Positions 1 to 7,752 of a DNA stretch of 8,153 nucleotides are shown one piece after another. A model generated the notes under the pieces. That model was given only the letters and a program-made list of their open reading frames with translations, was not told the DNA's origin and made no database searches. Positions within the stretch are counted from its first letter, which is position 1, and every line of letters starts with the position of its first letter. Made by a program: the position numbers and the translations under genes. The stretch is from an uncultured bacterium (lineage in GTDB: Bacteria > Cyanobacteriota > Vampirovibrionia > Gastranaerophilales > Gastranaerophilaceae): contig CAQTPN010000049.1 of assembly GCA_948888345.1 (NCBI GenBank), positions 1 through 8,153 of the forward strand, in the 5' to 3' direction.

Positions 1-1
1 A

Positions 2-745
2 GCCAGTATGACAGGCTCAATGGCTTGTATTGCAGGGGGTGTAATGGCAATTTATATTGCTATGGGTGTTCCTGCAAAATTCCTGCTTGCAGCCTCTATT
101 ATGGCAGCTCCGGGGGCTTTGGTTATTTCAAAAATCGTCTATCCCGAAACAGAAGAAAGCAAAACAAAAAATGAAGTTTCAGTTAATATTGAAAAAACTC
201 ATGTAAATTTAATAGATGCAATTGCCCATGGTGCATCAGACGGAATGAGGGTGAGTTTAAATGTTATTGCAATGCTAATCGCGCTCCTCGCGTTGATTGC
301 CATGATAGACTGGCTGTTAGCGGGTTTAGGACACTTCCTTTCAAACACGCTCCATCTTTCTTTTGCCTTTTTAGACCTTAATAATCTTAGCCTAAAAACG
401 ATACTGGGAGCGTTTTTTAGTCTATTTGCACTTGTTATGGGAGTACCTCTTTCCGATGTTTCAAGTGTAGGTGCCCTGATGGGTGAAAAATTAGTATTGA
501 ATGAATTTATTGCATATACTGATTTAGCTGCCATCAAGGATATTTTAACACCAAAAGCCTTGACTATAGCCAGTTTTGCACTTTGCGGCTTTGCAAACTT
601 CGGCTCAATAGCTATCCAAATAGGCGGTATAGGCGAACTTGCGCCCACAAGACGTGCTGAACTCGCACAGCTTGGCATAAAAGCTTTAATTTGCGGAACC
701 TTTGCTTCTTACGTTTCTGCTTGTATGGCCGGAATATTGATGTAG
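2..745 (+). CDS. Concentrative nucleoside transporter (CNT/NupC family), C-terminal part
   Basis: This is an inner-membrane symporter that imports nucleosides using a sodium or proton gradient. The gene is cut by the left edge: the frame is open from base 2, and the first ATG (base 8) is internal, because family members are about 400 residues and only about 247 codons are present. Two family hallmarks are visible. The first is the CNT signature (G/A)xKx3NEFxA(Y/M/F), seen as GEKLVLNEFIAY at bases 482-517. The second is the late GFANFGSIAIQIGGIGEL segment from about base 587. Hydrophobic stretches alternate with a charged, cytoplasmic-looking loop (PETEESKTKNE, about bases 143-175). The family call is strong. 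The exact substrate range and coupling ion cannot be read, since the N-terminal half and part of the binding site lie outside. No neighbour is an obvious nucleoside-salvage gene. Confidence 0.93.
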   Translation, partial: ASMTGSMACIAGGVMAIYIAMGVPAKFLLAASIMAAPGALVISKIVYPETEESKTKNEVSVNIEKTHVNLIDAIAHGASDGMRVSLNVIAMLIALLALIAMIDWLLAGLGHFLSNTLHLSFAFLDLNNLSLKTILGAFFSLFALVMGVPLSDVSSVGALMGEKLVLNEFIAYTDLAAIKDILTPKALTIASFALCGFANFGSIAIQIGGIGELAPTRRAELAQLGIKALICGTFASYVSACMAGILM

Positions 746-764
746 CAAGGATTTTAGGCATATT

Positions 765-776
765 TACGCTATAATA
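765..776 (+). promoter_or_regulatory. Candidate -10 promoter region for the 56-residue gene
   Basis: A perfect TATAAT lies at 770-775 inside TACGCTATAATA, about 60 bases before the ATG at 838. No good -35 hexamer is seen at 16-18 bases upstream, so the call rests on the -10 box and its position. The same 12-base block recurs with one change (11 of 12) at 1121-1132 in the grpE promoter region, which supports both. AT-rich DNA yields chance TATAAT boxes, so confidence is moderate. Confidence 0.4.
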
Positions 777-837
777 CAGGCTATACAAGATTTTTAGCCA
801 ATTCGCAACAAAAAAGGAATAAAAAATATTTAAAACT

Positions 838-1008
838 ATGGCTATTATTGAAAAAAGAATAAGAATAAAGGTAAAAAACGGCTCTCTGCCTGAAATTAAC
901 ATAATTGAAAATGCTATACTTCAAGCAGGGCTTGAACCTGTGCGCTGGGCCATTGTTGATATAAATGAAAACGAATATATAATCCTCGCAAATGGTATCC
1001 AAAAATAG
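838..1008 (+). CDS. Small hypothetical protein, 56 residues
   Basis: I do not recognise this protein. It runs from ATG 838 to TAG 1006-1008 and reads as a plausible compact alpha/beta protein. A basic strand (KRIRIKVK) comes first, then a helix-like segment (LPEINIIENAILQAG), then a strand pair (VRWAIVDINEN, EYIILANG). An in-frame TAA at 820-822 limits upstream extension. The only ribosome-site-like sequence, AGGA at 815-818, is 19 bases from the ATG, which is far. An ATA at 826 would sit at normal spacing but is an unlikely start. It has its own candidate promoter and lies between the transporter and grpE. The opposite strand has a longer open frame, but its Phe/Tyr/Cys-rich content looks like an antisense shadow. 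A chance open frame cannot be excluded. Confidence 0.6.
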   Translation: MAIIEKRIRIKVKNGSLPEINIIENAILQAGLEPVRWAIVDINENEYIILANGIQK

Positions 1009-1103
1009 CACAACGTAAGGTTTTTCCCGCTTAACTTCAATTTAAACATTTAAACTTAGCCCGCAAGCAGTATTTTAAAATATTAATAAAAAGTTAATAT
1101 AAT

Positions 1104-1131
1104 TAGACATAAGATTTTGATACGCTACAAT
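1104..1131 (+). promoter_or_regulatory. Candidate housekeeping promoter of the grpE cluster
   Basis: TAGACA at 1104-1109 matches TTGACA in 5 of 6 positions. TACAAT at 1126-1131 matches TATAAT in 5 of 6. The spacer is 16 bases. Transcription would start near 1138, leaving a short leader of about 27 bases before the grpE ATG. No CIRCE inverted repeat (TTAGCACTC-N9-GAGTGCTAA) is visible in 1009-1164, so HrcA control is not suggested. The rest of this gap is AT-rich, with small palindromes such as TATTTTAAAATA (1071-1082) that I cannot assign. Confidence 0.5.
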
Positions 1132-1164
1132 AATATTAACAGTATTTTTTAAAGGAGAAAGGCT

Positions 1165-1782
1165 ATGTTTAAAAAAGAGGATGAGGATAAAAATAATCCC
1201 TTTAAAAATGAAGACCTTGAAAATGAAGAAAAAATAGAAGCACAGGAAGAAAATAATAAAGAAGCGGAAAAAAATGAAGCAGAGGCTGAAAACAAAGATA
1301 CACAAAAGCTTCAGGAAGAATTAGACAGCCTGAATAACAAGTATTTAAGGCTTGCAGCCGATTTTGATAACTTTAGAAAACGCCAGATGCAAGAAAGAGA
1401 AAGCCTTTTAAAATATGGCGCAGAAGATACTTTGAAAAAAATTATCACAGTGCTTGATACGTTCGAACGGGCTCAAAAATCTGTTGAAGGAATGAGCGAA
1501 TGTGAAAAAATCAAAGAAAGCTATAATGTAGGCCTAAAGCAGCTTTACGATACTTTAGATAAACTTGGCCTCAAAAAAATTGAAGCAAAAGGAGCAGATT
1601 TTGACCCCAATCTTCATGAGGCCGTAATGCAGACTCCGACAAACGATTATCCCCCTCATACAGTTATAGACGAGCTGCAAACAGGTTATAAGCTTTTTGA
1701 TAAAGTGCTAAGACCCGTATTTGTTAACGTTGCAACCGAAGCACAGGAAACACCGGAAGAAAATAAAGAAAACGAGCAATAA
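1165..1782 (+). CDS. grpE: Nucleotide exchange factor GrpE (Hsp70 co-chaperone)
   Basis: GrpE is a cytoplasmic dimer that speeds ADP release from DnaK, so that the chaperone lets go of its substrate and rebinds ATP. The protein has 205 residues, a normal length. Residues 1-48 are a very acidic, Glu/Lys/Asn-rich disordered tail. A coiled-coil region follows, with the conserved [14 protein letters not shown] at 60-73. The C-terminal beta domain carries the family signature from FDPNLHEAV (146-154) to [13 protein letters not shown] (178-190). A strong AAGGAG at 1152-1157, seven bases before the ATG, fixes the start. The gene is first in a forward cluster, with dnaJ 26 bases downstream. The DnaK partner gene is not between them, although grpE-dnaK-dnaJ is the common order in many bacteria. 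Confidence 0.97.
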   Translation: MFKKEDEDKNNPFKNEDLENEEKIEAQEENNKEAEKNEAEAENKDTQKLQEELDSLNNKYLRLAADFDNFRKRQMQERESLLKYGAEDTLKKIITVLDTFERAQKSVEGMSECEKIKESYNVGLKQLYDTLDKLGLKKIEAKGADFDPNLHEAVMQTPTNDYPPHTVIDELQTGYKLFDKVLRPVFVNVATEAQETPEENKENEQ

Positions 1783-1808
1783 AGAAGAAAAACAGGAAAT
1801 TTAATAAA

Positions 1809-2939
1809 ATGGATTATTACCAGATACTGGAAGTTGAAAAAAATGCATCAAAAGATGATATAAAAAAAGCATTCAGGCAAAAAGCCAGAAAACTACATCC
1901 TGACGTAAATAAAGAACCTGATGCGGAAGAAAAATTTAAAGAGCTGGGCAGAGCTTACGAAACCCTGATGGACGATGAAAAACGCGCCTTATACGACCAA
2001 TACGGCGAGGACGGGCTTAAAAATGCGGGATACTCAAACCAAGGGCCTTTTGATTTTGGATTTGGGGATATCAATGACATTTTTGCTTCCTTCTTTGGCG
2101 GGATGGGCGGCGGTTTTGGCGGCGGCTACAGAGAAAACCCGAATGCCCCGAAACGAGGTGCCGATTTAAGAATGGATATCCAGATTGACTTTATGGATGC
2201 TATGAACGGCATTGAAAAAGAAATCAAAATCCAGCACACAGAACCCTGTGAGGAATGCGGCAGTACAGGTTTTGATAAAAATGCAAAAGATACAATCTGC
2301 AAAACCTGCGGAGGTCATGGCAGAGTTCAGCAGGAAGTAAGAAGTATGCTTGGAAGTTTTACTTCCGTTACAACCTGCCCAAAATGTCACGGTACAGGCA
2401 AATCTCCGGATTCATTCTGCAAAAAATGCAAGGGCGAGGGCGGCATCTTAAAGAATAAAACTATTAAAATTAAAATTCCAAAAGGCGTAGACACGGGCTC
2501 AAAAATCCGTTTGTCATCGGAAGGAAATTCAGGCAAAAACGGCGGAAATGCCGGAGATTTATATGTCGTATTGCATGTAAAAGAATCTGAAAAATTTATA
2601 AGAGACGGTGCAGATATTCATACAGTTCTTGAAATTTCCCCCGCACAGGCAGTTTTAGGGGATGTGGTTACGGTTGAAACAATTGACGGCAAGGTTGAAA
2701 TGAGTGTTCCAAATGGTGTTCAAAACCTTGATAAGCTTCTTTTAAAAGGCCGTGGAGTACCGTTTTTGGGAAGCAAAGACCAGAGAGGAAATCATTACGT
2801 TACCGTAAAAATTATTACCCCGAAAAAAATCTCAAAAGATGAGGAAAAATTATACAGAGCATTGTATGGTATTCAAAAACAAAATGACAAACCTAAAGAA
2901 AAAATAATGGACAAGGTAAAAACAGCCCTAGGTAAATAA
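1809..2939 (+). CDS. dnaJ: Chaperone DnaJ (Hsp40, type I)
   Basis: DnaJ delivers unfolded proteins to DnaK and stimulates its ATPase in the cytoplasm. All parts of a type I protein are present in 376 residues. The J domain is at 1-66 with the HPD triad at 30-32, which is essential for activating DnaK. A Gly/Phe-rich linker spans about 79-108. The zinc domain has four CxxC motifs: CEECGSTG (147), CKTCGGHG (164), CPKCHGTG (190) and CKKCKGEG (204). The C-terminal substrate-binding domains extend to about 340, and a Lys-rich tail ends the protein. Nothing essential is missing, so it should be functional. The start is supported by AGGA at 1794-1797, 11 bases upstream. No terminator is visible after it, so transcription probably continues into the next gene. 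Confidence 0.98.
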   Translation: MDYYQILEVEKNASKDDIKKAFRQKARKLHPDVNKEPDAEEKFKELGRAYETLMDDEKRALYDQYGEDGLKNAGYSNQGPFDFGFGDINDIFASFFGGMGGGFGGGYRENPNAPKRGADLRMDIQIDFMDAMNGIEKEIKIQHTEPCEECGSTGFDKNAKDTICKTCGGHGRVQQEVRSMLGSFTSVTTCPKCHGTGKSPDSFCKKCKGEGGILKNKTIKIKIPKGVDTGSKIRLSSEGNSGKNGGNAGDLYVVLHVKESEKFIRDGADIHTVLEISPAQAVLGDVVTVETIDGKVEMSVPNGVQNLDKLLLKGRGVPFLGSKDQRGNHYVTVKIITPKKISKDEEKLYRALYGIQKQNDKPKEKIMDKVKTALGK

Positions 2940-2962
2940 TACGGGCAAAACAGGGCAAAAAG

Positions 2963-2968
2963 AAGGAG
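2963..2968 (+). promoter_or_regulatory. Ribosome binding site that decides the propeller-gene start
   Basis: AAGGAG lies seven bases before ATG 2976 but only four before the in-frame TTG 2973. The spacing favours ATG as the start, so the protein begins MKIK and not MMKIK. Just upstream, GGGCAAAA occurs twice (2943-2950 and 2953-2960), exactly ten bases apart. Confidence 0.75.
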
Positions 2969-2975
2969 AGTTTTG

Positions 2976-4460
2976 ATGAAAATTAAAGTGTTATTAATTA
3001 CCCTTATGATGGCATTAATTAACCAGTGCGCAATGGCATCAAGGCTTCCTGATAATTTTTGGACCTATCTTCAAAAAGTTTACCCAAATTCTACTCAAAG
3101 GTTTGATTCTGTAGTGGTTTTGGCAGACGGAACAATGTATGTTCCCCTCTATCCTGCGCAAGAAGCTGAAGAAAAGAATATCAAGCTTGAATACACATAT
3201 CCTCTAAATCGTATGCCGAATACAAAACCAGAGGTTATGATTTTTAACAATAATTTTGTACTTTTAAAGCTTATGAAGGATAAAAACGGCACTTATTCAA
3301 TCACAAAAAATGAAAATCTGCCCCTAAAGGTAAAATTGGGAGTTATGCCGCAGGATATGCTTGTGCCTGTTGGCTTAAAAGTGCCTGATAGTTTAAAATT
3401 AATCCTGGGAAATCTCGTTATTCCTGAAAAAAATGATAATTTAATAACTGCCGCAACTGATACAAAAATAGGCACAGTTAGAGATGAAAAAGGCAAAATT
3501 ACCCCGCTTACGGAATTAAAAAACAAAAAAGCGGTAATTTCTAATGATATGTCAAAATTCGTTCTGGTTTATGACGGAGAAAAGAAAAATCCGCTATATG
3601 AAGTTAAATTGAGCGGGCTTCCTTCAAAGATTCTTGCTTCAAATAAATCAAAACTCGCGCTTGTAATGTATTTTGGTTCTAAAACCGTTGAAATCGTAGA
3701 CCTTACAAACGAGCGCACTGTTTCTCAAATTACACTTGATAATACCCCGAAAGATGCAGATTTAGACACAAAAAATAATATTGCATATATAGCATCTGCA
3801 AATGCTTCTACAATTTATATGGTAGATTTAAACACAGCAAAACTTGCAAAGGCCGTAAAACTGGAGCAGGCACCTGAAAAAATAGCCGTATCTGATAATG
3901 GCGATGGAATTGCATTCATTGACAGAAACACCCAGAAAATTTACAGTTTAAAAGAGCAGGATGGTGCATACACTGCAAAATATATAGCAGACAGCAAAAA
4001 TCTATCAAGGATTTTATACAAAAAAGGTAAAATTTACACAATTTCAAGAACCGAAAATAAGCTTTCCGTATATGATGAAGCGGAAAATATTTTGACCGCA
4101 GAGATAAGGCTGAATGAAAAACCGACAGATGCTGTATTCTTTCAGGATAAAATTTACGTATTATGTTCAAAAGACAGTATAGTCAATGTTTACGATACAG
4201 TAAGCCAAAAAATCATTGAAAATATCGTGTTGGATAATGTTGGATTTTATTCAAAAATTACAATGATACCAAATCAGCCAAATGCACTTATAACAGGTAT
4301 TCAGACTAAAAAATTCCTTCTTTTAAATTTAGAAAAAATGATGATAACAAAAAAACAAAATGCCGATGTAAATGTTTCAAATATAATAATAGTGGATGCG
4401 CCAAAAACCGGTGAAACCAGTGAAAACAAAGGTGTCGGTGCAAAAGGAATTTCTTTATAA
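2976..4460 (+). CDS. Secreted beta-propeller (YVTN-like) protein of unknown function
   Basis: This 494-residue protein has a clear signal peptide: a basic start (MKIK), a hydrophobic core (VLLITLMMALI) and a signal peptidase I site after CAMA at residue 21. It is therefore probably exported across the inner membrane. Cys18 is not in a proper lipobox, so a lipoprotein is unlikely. Residues 22-62 form an N-terminal segment (RLPDNFWTYLQ, then DSVVVLADGTMYVPLYPA) that I do not recognise. From about 185 to 460 there are six or seven repeats of roughly 40 residues. These are typical propeller blades, for example TVEIVDLTNERTVSQITL (237-254), TIYMVDLNTAKLAKAVKL (279-296) and IVNVYDTVSQKIIENIVL (402-419). 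The tail from 475 is Gly/Lys-rich. Such propellers bind ligands or proteins; no catalytic motif is seen. It lies 36 bases after dnaJ, and its stop overlaps the next start by one base. Confidence 0.85.
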   Translation: MKIKVLLITLMMALINQCAMASRLPDNFWTYLQKVYPNSTQRFDSVVVLADGTMYVPLYPAQEAEEKNIKLEYTYPLNRMPNTKPEVMIFNNNFVLLKLMKDKNGTYSITKNENLPLKVKLGVMPQDMLVPVGLKVPDSLKLILGNLVIPEKNDNLITAATDTKIGTVRDEKGKITPLTELKNKKAVISNDMSKFVLVYDGEKKNPLYEVKLSGLPSKILASNKSKLALVMYFGSKTVEIVDLTNERTVSQITLDNTPKDADLDTKNNIAYIASANASTIYMVDLNTAKLAKAVKLEQAPEKIAVSDNGDGIAFIDRNTQKIYSLKEQDGAYTAKYIADSKNLSRILYKKGKIYTISRTENKLSVYDEAENILTAEIRLNEKPTDAVFFQDKIYVLCSKDSIVNVYDTVSQKIIENIVLDNVGFYSKITMIPNQPNALITGIQTKKFLLLNLEKMMITKKQNADVNVSNIIIVDAPKTGETSENKGVGAKGISL

Positions 4461-5095
4461 TGAAATTTAAGGAAGACCTTAAAAACACGGTTGTAATTAA
4501 AAAAAGCCCTGATGAGGCACTTTTCAATCAAACTACACTCCAATTGCTCAATTCGCTTGATAAAACGCGGGAAGACTTCTGGAATGTGGATAATGAGAGT
4601 GCAAATTTCTTAAACCTTTTAATTAAGATGCATAATGTAAAACACGCGCTTGAAATAGGCACATCAAACGGATACAGTGCAATATGGCTTGCGCAAGCAC
4701 TTAAAGAAACAGGCGGAAAGCTTACTACTATTGAGTTTTGGGACAACAGATTAGATGTTGCAGTTGAAAATTTTAAAAAGGCCGGCGTGGATGATATCAT
4801 TGAACCGAAATTAGGGCAGGCTGTAATAATACTTGAAGAGATGGCATACAGCGACAATCCGCCGGTTTTTGATTTTGTTTTTATTGATGCAAATAAATCA
4901 GAATATATTAAATATTTTAAACTCATCCACCCCATGCTAAAGTATGGCGGCGTAATTGCAGCAGATAATATTTTATCACACTACAAAAAGGTTTTACCTT
5001 ATGTTGAAGCGGTTACATCTCATCCTGATTATCAAAGCCAGCTCATCCCGCTGGATACAGGGATTATGGTGTCAATTAAAAGAAACCAGCTATAG
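4460..5095 (+). CDS. Class I SAM-dependent O-methyltransferase (CCoAOMT-like, family 3)
   Basis: This enzyme is predicted to transfer a methyl group from S-adenosylmethionine to a hydroxyl on an unknown small molecule in the cytoplasm. At 211 residues it fits the metal-dependent caffeoyl-CoA/catechol O-methyltransferase-like family. The SAM-binding motif I is LEIGTSNGYSAIWLA (64-78), with the acidic ribose-binding residue at E92 (TTIEFW). FVFIDANKSEY (139-149) and AADN (167-170) supply the Asp143, Asp169 and Asn170 expected to bind the divalent metal. The ATG overlaps the stop of the propeller gene by one base (TAATG), and AAGGAA at 4444-4449 is ten bases upstream. Translational coupling and co-transcription with the chaperone cluster are therefore likely. 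The substrate cannot be inferred; bacterial members act on catechols and other phenolics. The family call is solid, the physiological role open. Confidence 0.92.
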   Translation: MKFKEDLKNTVVIKKSPDEALFNQTTLQLLNSLDKTREDFWNVDNESANFLNLLIKMHNVKHALEIGTSNGYSAIWLAQALKETGGKLTTIEFWDNRLDVAVENFKKAGVDDIIEPKLGQAVIILEEMAYSDNPPVFDFVFIDANKSEYIKYFKLIHPMLKYGGVIAADNILSHYKKVLPYVEAVTSHPDYQSQLIPLDTGIMVSIKRNQL

Positions 5096-5097
5096 TC

Positions 5098-5135
5098 TTT
5101 TATATATGCTTAATATAAAAAACCCATCTTTTTTT
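5098..5135. terminator. AT-only inverted repeats between converging operons (weak terminator candidate)
   Basis: In the 81-base gap between the methyltransferase and atpG stops, TTTTATAT (5098-5105) pairs with ATATAAAA (5113-5120) around a seven-base loop. An A-run (5117-5122) can also pair with the T-run at 5129-5135. Both strands need a stop signal here, and the position fits a bidirectional terminator. However, the stems contain no G-C pair, and the T-run does not directly follow the first hairpin, so a classic intrinsic terminator is not demonstrated. Confidence 0.25.
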
Positions 5136-5176
5136 ATCAATAACATTAAAGACATAAAATAGAACAAGGCAGCATG

Positions 5177-6178
5177 CTACTTCTTCATTGAAGCACCGAT
5201 AACCTCTGTTAACTCCTGCGTTATGCCTTCCTGACGAACCTTATTATACTGAACCGTAAGGGTTTTAATCATATCCTCGGCATTATTTGTTGCGGCACTC
5301 ATTGCAGTCATTCTTGAAGATAATTCGCTGGCCTGGGCTTCAAGCATAGTCTGGTAAATCACATTTGTAATATACATTGGAACAATTTTTTGCAGTACCG
5401 ATTTTGCATCCGGCAAAAATTCCATTAAAGAATCAAGCTTAATACTGTGCTCATATTCAACATTATGTTCTCTGTCAAATTCTTCACGATGGAACTTGTT
5501 CACCTGCATATCTTTTGCCTTTTCTTTACCTTCTTTCGGGGTCATAGCAGGCAAAAGCGTCCATTCTTCAACCTTGTATGTCATTGTATTAATATAGCGC
5601 GTAGTGATAAGCTCAATTCTGTCCACCCGCTTTTCAACATAATCTATAGCTAAATCCTCTGCCACAATCTTTGCGGAACTTACATTAAGGTCATCCAGAA
5701 TTCCCGTATAAATCTCTTTTATTTCAAAATCAAGATTTTTCTTTGCATTTTTCAAAGGCGCAACCGTCTTTTGACCCACAAGATAGAGGGATACATGTTT
5801 ATTTTGCGCATTTAGCTCTTTGATTTTATTCAGAGTAAACCTTACAATATTGGCACTGTATGCTCCTGCAAGTCCTTTATTTGAAGAAATAACAACAAGA
5901 GCCACTGTTTTTACTTCGCGTGAATTTAAAAGTTCGGGGTAATTATCAATCGCATTTTTAACCTTAATGGCTGCAAATTGCGCATCACCCTTTTCTTTTA
6001 TTTCATCATAAGTTTTTATAAACATCCTGAATAACTCATAAGTAAACGGGCGTGACAGTTTTACTGCAGCCTCAGCCTTTTTTACCTTTGCTGCCGCCAC
6101 CATCTTCATTGCACGGGTAATTTTCTGCGTATTTTTTATACTTGAAATTCTGTTTTTTATATTTCTTAAATTAGCCAT
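5177..6178 (-). CDS. atpG: ATP synthase F1 subunit gamma
   Basis: Gamma is the central rotor shaft of F1, turning inside the alpha3-beta3 ring and coupling proton flow to ATP synthesis. The N-terminal helix is the family consensus (NIKNRISSIKNTQKITRAMK, residues 6-25). The C-terminal helix has SELSSRMTAMSAAT (284-297) and ends in GITQELTEVIGA (318-329). At 333 residues it is longer than the roughly 287-residue E. coli protein. Much of the excess lies between LLP (208-210) and FLPDAKSVL (254-262), a very charged stretch of about 43 residues, close in place and size to the cyanobacterial gamma insert. The protein has no cysteine, so thiol regulation of the chloroplast kind is excluded. It is the last gene of the atp run, 23 bases after atpA, with a weak GCGGAA ribosome site. 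Cyanobacterial naming would be atpC. Confidence 0.97.
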   Translation of the reverse strand: MANLRNIKNRISSIKNTQKITRAMKMVAAAKVKKAEAAVKLSRPFTYELFRMFIKTYDEIKEKGDAQFAAIKVKNAIDNYPELLNSREVKTVALVVISSNKGLAGAYSANIVRFTLNKIKELNAQNKHVSLYLVGQKTVAPLKNAKKNLDFEIKEIYTGILDDLNVSSAKIVAEDLAIDYVEKRVDRIELITTRYINTMTYKVEEWTLLPAMTPKEGKEKAKDMQVNKFHREEFDREHNVEYEHSIKLDSLMEFLPDAKSVLQKIVPMYITNVIYQTMLEAQASELSSRMTAMSAATNNAEDMIKTLTVQYNKVRQEGITQELTEVIGASMKK

Positions 6179-6201
6179 ATTTTTAAAATTCCGCTTGCAT
6201 T

Positions 6202-7728
6202 TTATGCTTTAAATACACTGTTTGTAAAGGTTTCAAGGTGTTCGCATAAAAGTTTTTTATCATTCTCTTCAAGTTTTGCACCATCATTCAAGCGTTTTTC
6301 AAGGTCGGAAAGATTGCTTGAAAAATATTCAAACCACTGATTTTTATACTCCTGAATTTTAGAATTTTCAATATTATCTAAAAATCCTTCATTACCGGCA
6401 TATAAAATTGAAATCTGCTTTGCTGCCGAAAGCGGCCTATACTGGGGCTGAATTAAAATCTGGGTTAATTTTTCACCTTTTAAAAGCTGGGCCTTTGTTG
6501 CACTGTCTAAATCTGAAGCAAATTGCGCAAAAGCTTCAAGTTCACGGTACTGTGCTAAATCAAGCCTTAATTGCCCTGCAACCTGCTTTACCCCCTTTGT
6601 CTGTGCCGCACCGCCAACCCTTGAAACAGAAATGCCGGCATTTATTGCAGGTCTTTGTCCTGCGTTAAAAAGATTGGTTTCCAAAAATATCTGCCCGTCT
6701 GTGATTGAAATAACGTTTGTCGGAATATATGCCGATACATCCCCCGCCTGTGTTTCAATAATAGGAAGGGCCGTTATTGAACCGCCGCCAAGCTCATCTG
6801 ATAATTTACAAGCCCTCTCCAAAAGTCTTGAGTGCAGATAAAATACATCCCCCGGATACGCTTCTCTGCCTGATGGCCTTTTTAGAAGTAAACTCATGGA
6901 ACGATATGCCTGCGCGTGTTTTGTAAGGTCATCATAAATTATTAAACTGTGACGGCCCTGTTCCAAAAATTCTTCCGCCATAGCACAGCCTGCATAAGGC
7001 GCGATATATTGAAGCGGAGCAGATTCATCAGCAGAAGCGGAAACAATTATAGTATAATCCATAGCTCCGTTTTCTTCCAGAGTTTTTGCAAGCTGCGCTA
7101 TTGTTGATTTTTTTTGCCCGATTGCAACATAAATACAAATTACATCCTGCCCCTTCTGGTTAATTATCGTATCAAGGGCAATTGCAGTTTTTCCGGTCTG
7201 CCTGTCACCTATTATAAGTTCTCTCTGGCCTCTGCCGATTGGTGTAAGCGCATCAATTGCAGTTAATCCTGTCTGCAGGGGCTGATGTACGGATTTTCTT
7301 GAAATAATCCCCGGAGCAATGCGCTCAATCGGACGGGTTTTATCGTATCTGATATCTCCTTTTCCATCCAGCGGCGCACCGGTAGGGTCAACAATTCTTC
7401 CTATAAGCCCGTCACCCACAGGGGTAGAAGCAATTCTTCCTGTTGCTTTAACGCTCATTCCTTCTTTAATCTGTGTATAATCTCCTAAAATTACAACTCC
7501 GACATTATCTTCTTCAAGGTTTAATGCAATCCCGAGAGTGCTTTTGCCGTCATCAAATTCAACAAGTTCTGATGCCATAACATTTTTAAGCCCGAATATA
7601 CGGCAGATTCCATCCCCTACTTCAATAACGGAACCTGTATTTGCAACATCAAGATTTGTTTTATAATTTGAGATTTTTTCCTTTATTATATTTGAGATTT
7701 CACTTGCTGAAATTGTCTGCCCCTGCAT
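6202..7728 (-). CDS. atpA: ATP synthase F1 subunit alpha
   Basis: Alpha forms the hexameric F1 head with beta, binds nucleotide at the non-catalytic sites and lends an arginine finger to the catalytic sites. The 508 residues are the standard length. The Walker A motif GDRQTGKT is at 174-181 and the Walker B region LIIYDD at 262-267. The family signature [14 protein letters not shown] (360-373) includes Arg370, the expected arginine finger. The C-terminal domain contains [17 protein letters not shown] (399-415), the alpha counterpart of the beta DELSEED segment. The start is supported by AAAGG, nine bases before the ATG, and by the usual MQ...ISxIIKEKI beginning. The gene lies 24 bases after atpH and 23 before atpG, as in a single transcript. 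No key residue is missing, so it should be functional. Confidence 0.99.
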   Translation of the reverse strand: MQGQTISASEISNIIKEKISNYKTNLDVANTGSVIEVGDGICRIFGLKNVMASELVEFDDGKSTLGIALNLEEDNVGVVILGDYTQIKEGMSVKATGRIASTPVGDGLIGRIVDPTGAPLDGKGDIRYDKTRPIERIAPGIISRKSVHQPLQTGLTAIDALTPIGRGQRELIIGDRQTGKTAIALDTIINQKGQDVICIYVAIGQKKSTIAQLAKTLEENGAMDYTIIVSASADESAPLQYIAPYAGCAMAEEFLEQGRHSLIIYDDLTKHAQAYRSMSLLLKRPSGREAYPGDVFYLHSRLLERACKLSDELGGGSITALPIIETQAGDVSAYIPTNVISITDGQIFLETNLFNAGQRPAINAGISVSRVGGAAQTKGVKQVAGQLRLDLAQYRELEAFAQFASDLDSATKAQLLKGEKLTQILIQPQYRPLSAAKQISILYAGNEGFLDNIENSKIQEYKNQWFEYFSSNLSDLEKRLNDGAKLEENDKKLLCEHLETFTNSVFKA

Positions 7729-7752
7729 AAATTATTACCTTTCAAATATTAA

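Noticed and set aside
779..799. GGCTA...TAGCC inverted repeat as terminator of the nucleoside transporter gene
   Set aside because: The stem is only five pairs with an 11-base loop and no T-run follows, so it does not look like an intrinsic terminator.
781..1011. Reverse-strand frame of 76 codons over the 56-residue gene
   Set aside because: Its product is rich in Phe, Tyr and Cys, has no supportable ribosome site and mirrors the forward frame; typical of an antisense shadow in AT-rich DNA.
1071..1088. Palindromes TATTTTAAAATA and TATTAATA as an operator
   Set aside because: Short AT-only palindromes are expected by chance in DNA this AT-rich, and they match no operator I know.
1975..2169. 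Second forward frame of 64 codons inside dnaJ
   Set aside because: It overlaps the J domain and Gly/Phe region of an intact dnaJ in another frame.
2976..3040. Lipoprotein signal at Cys18 of the propeller protein
   Set aside because: The residues before Cys are I-N-Q, not a lipobox, while CAMA followed by Ser is a good signal peptidase I site.
4528..4935. Reverse-strand frame of 135 codons
   Set aside because: It lies wholly inside the methyltransferase gene, whose motifs are unmistakable, and its product is Ser-rich with no recognisable domain.
6408..6841. Forward-strand frames opposite atpA
   Set aside because: They are antisense to highly conserved alpha-subunit sequence and encode nothing recognisable.
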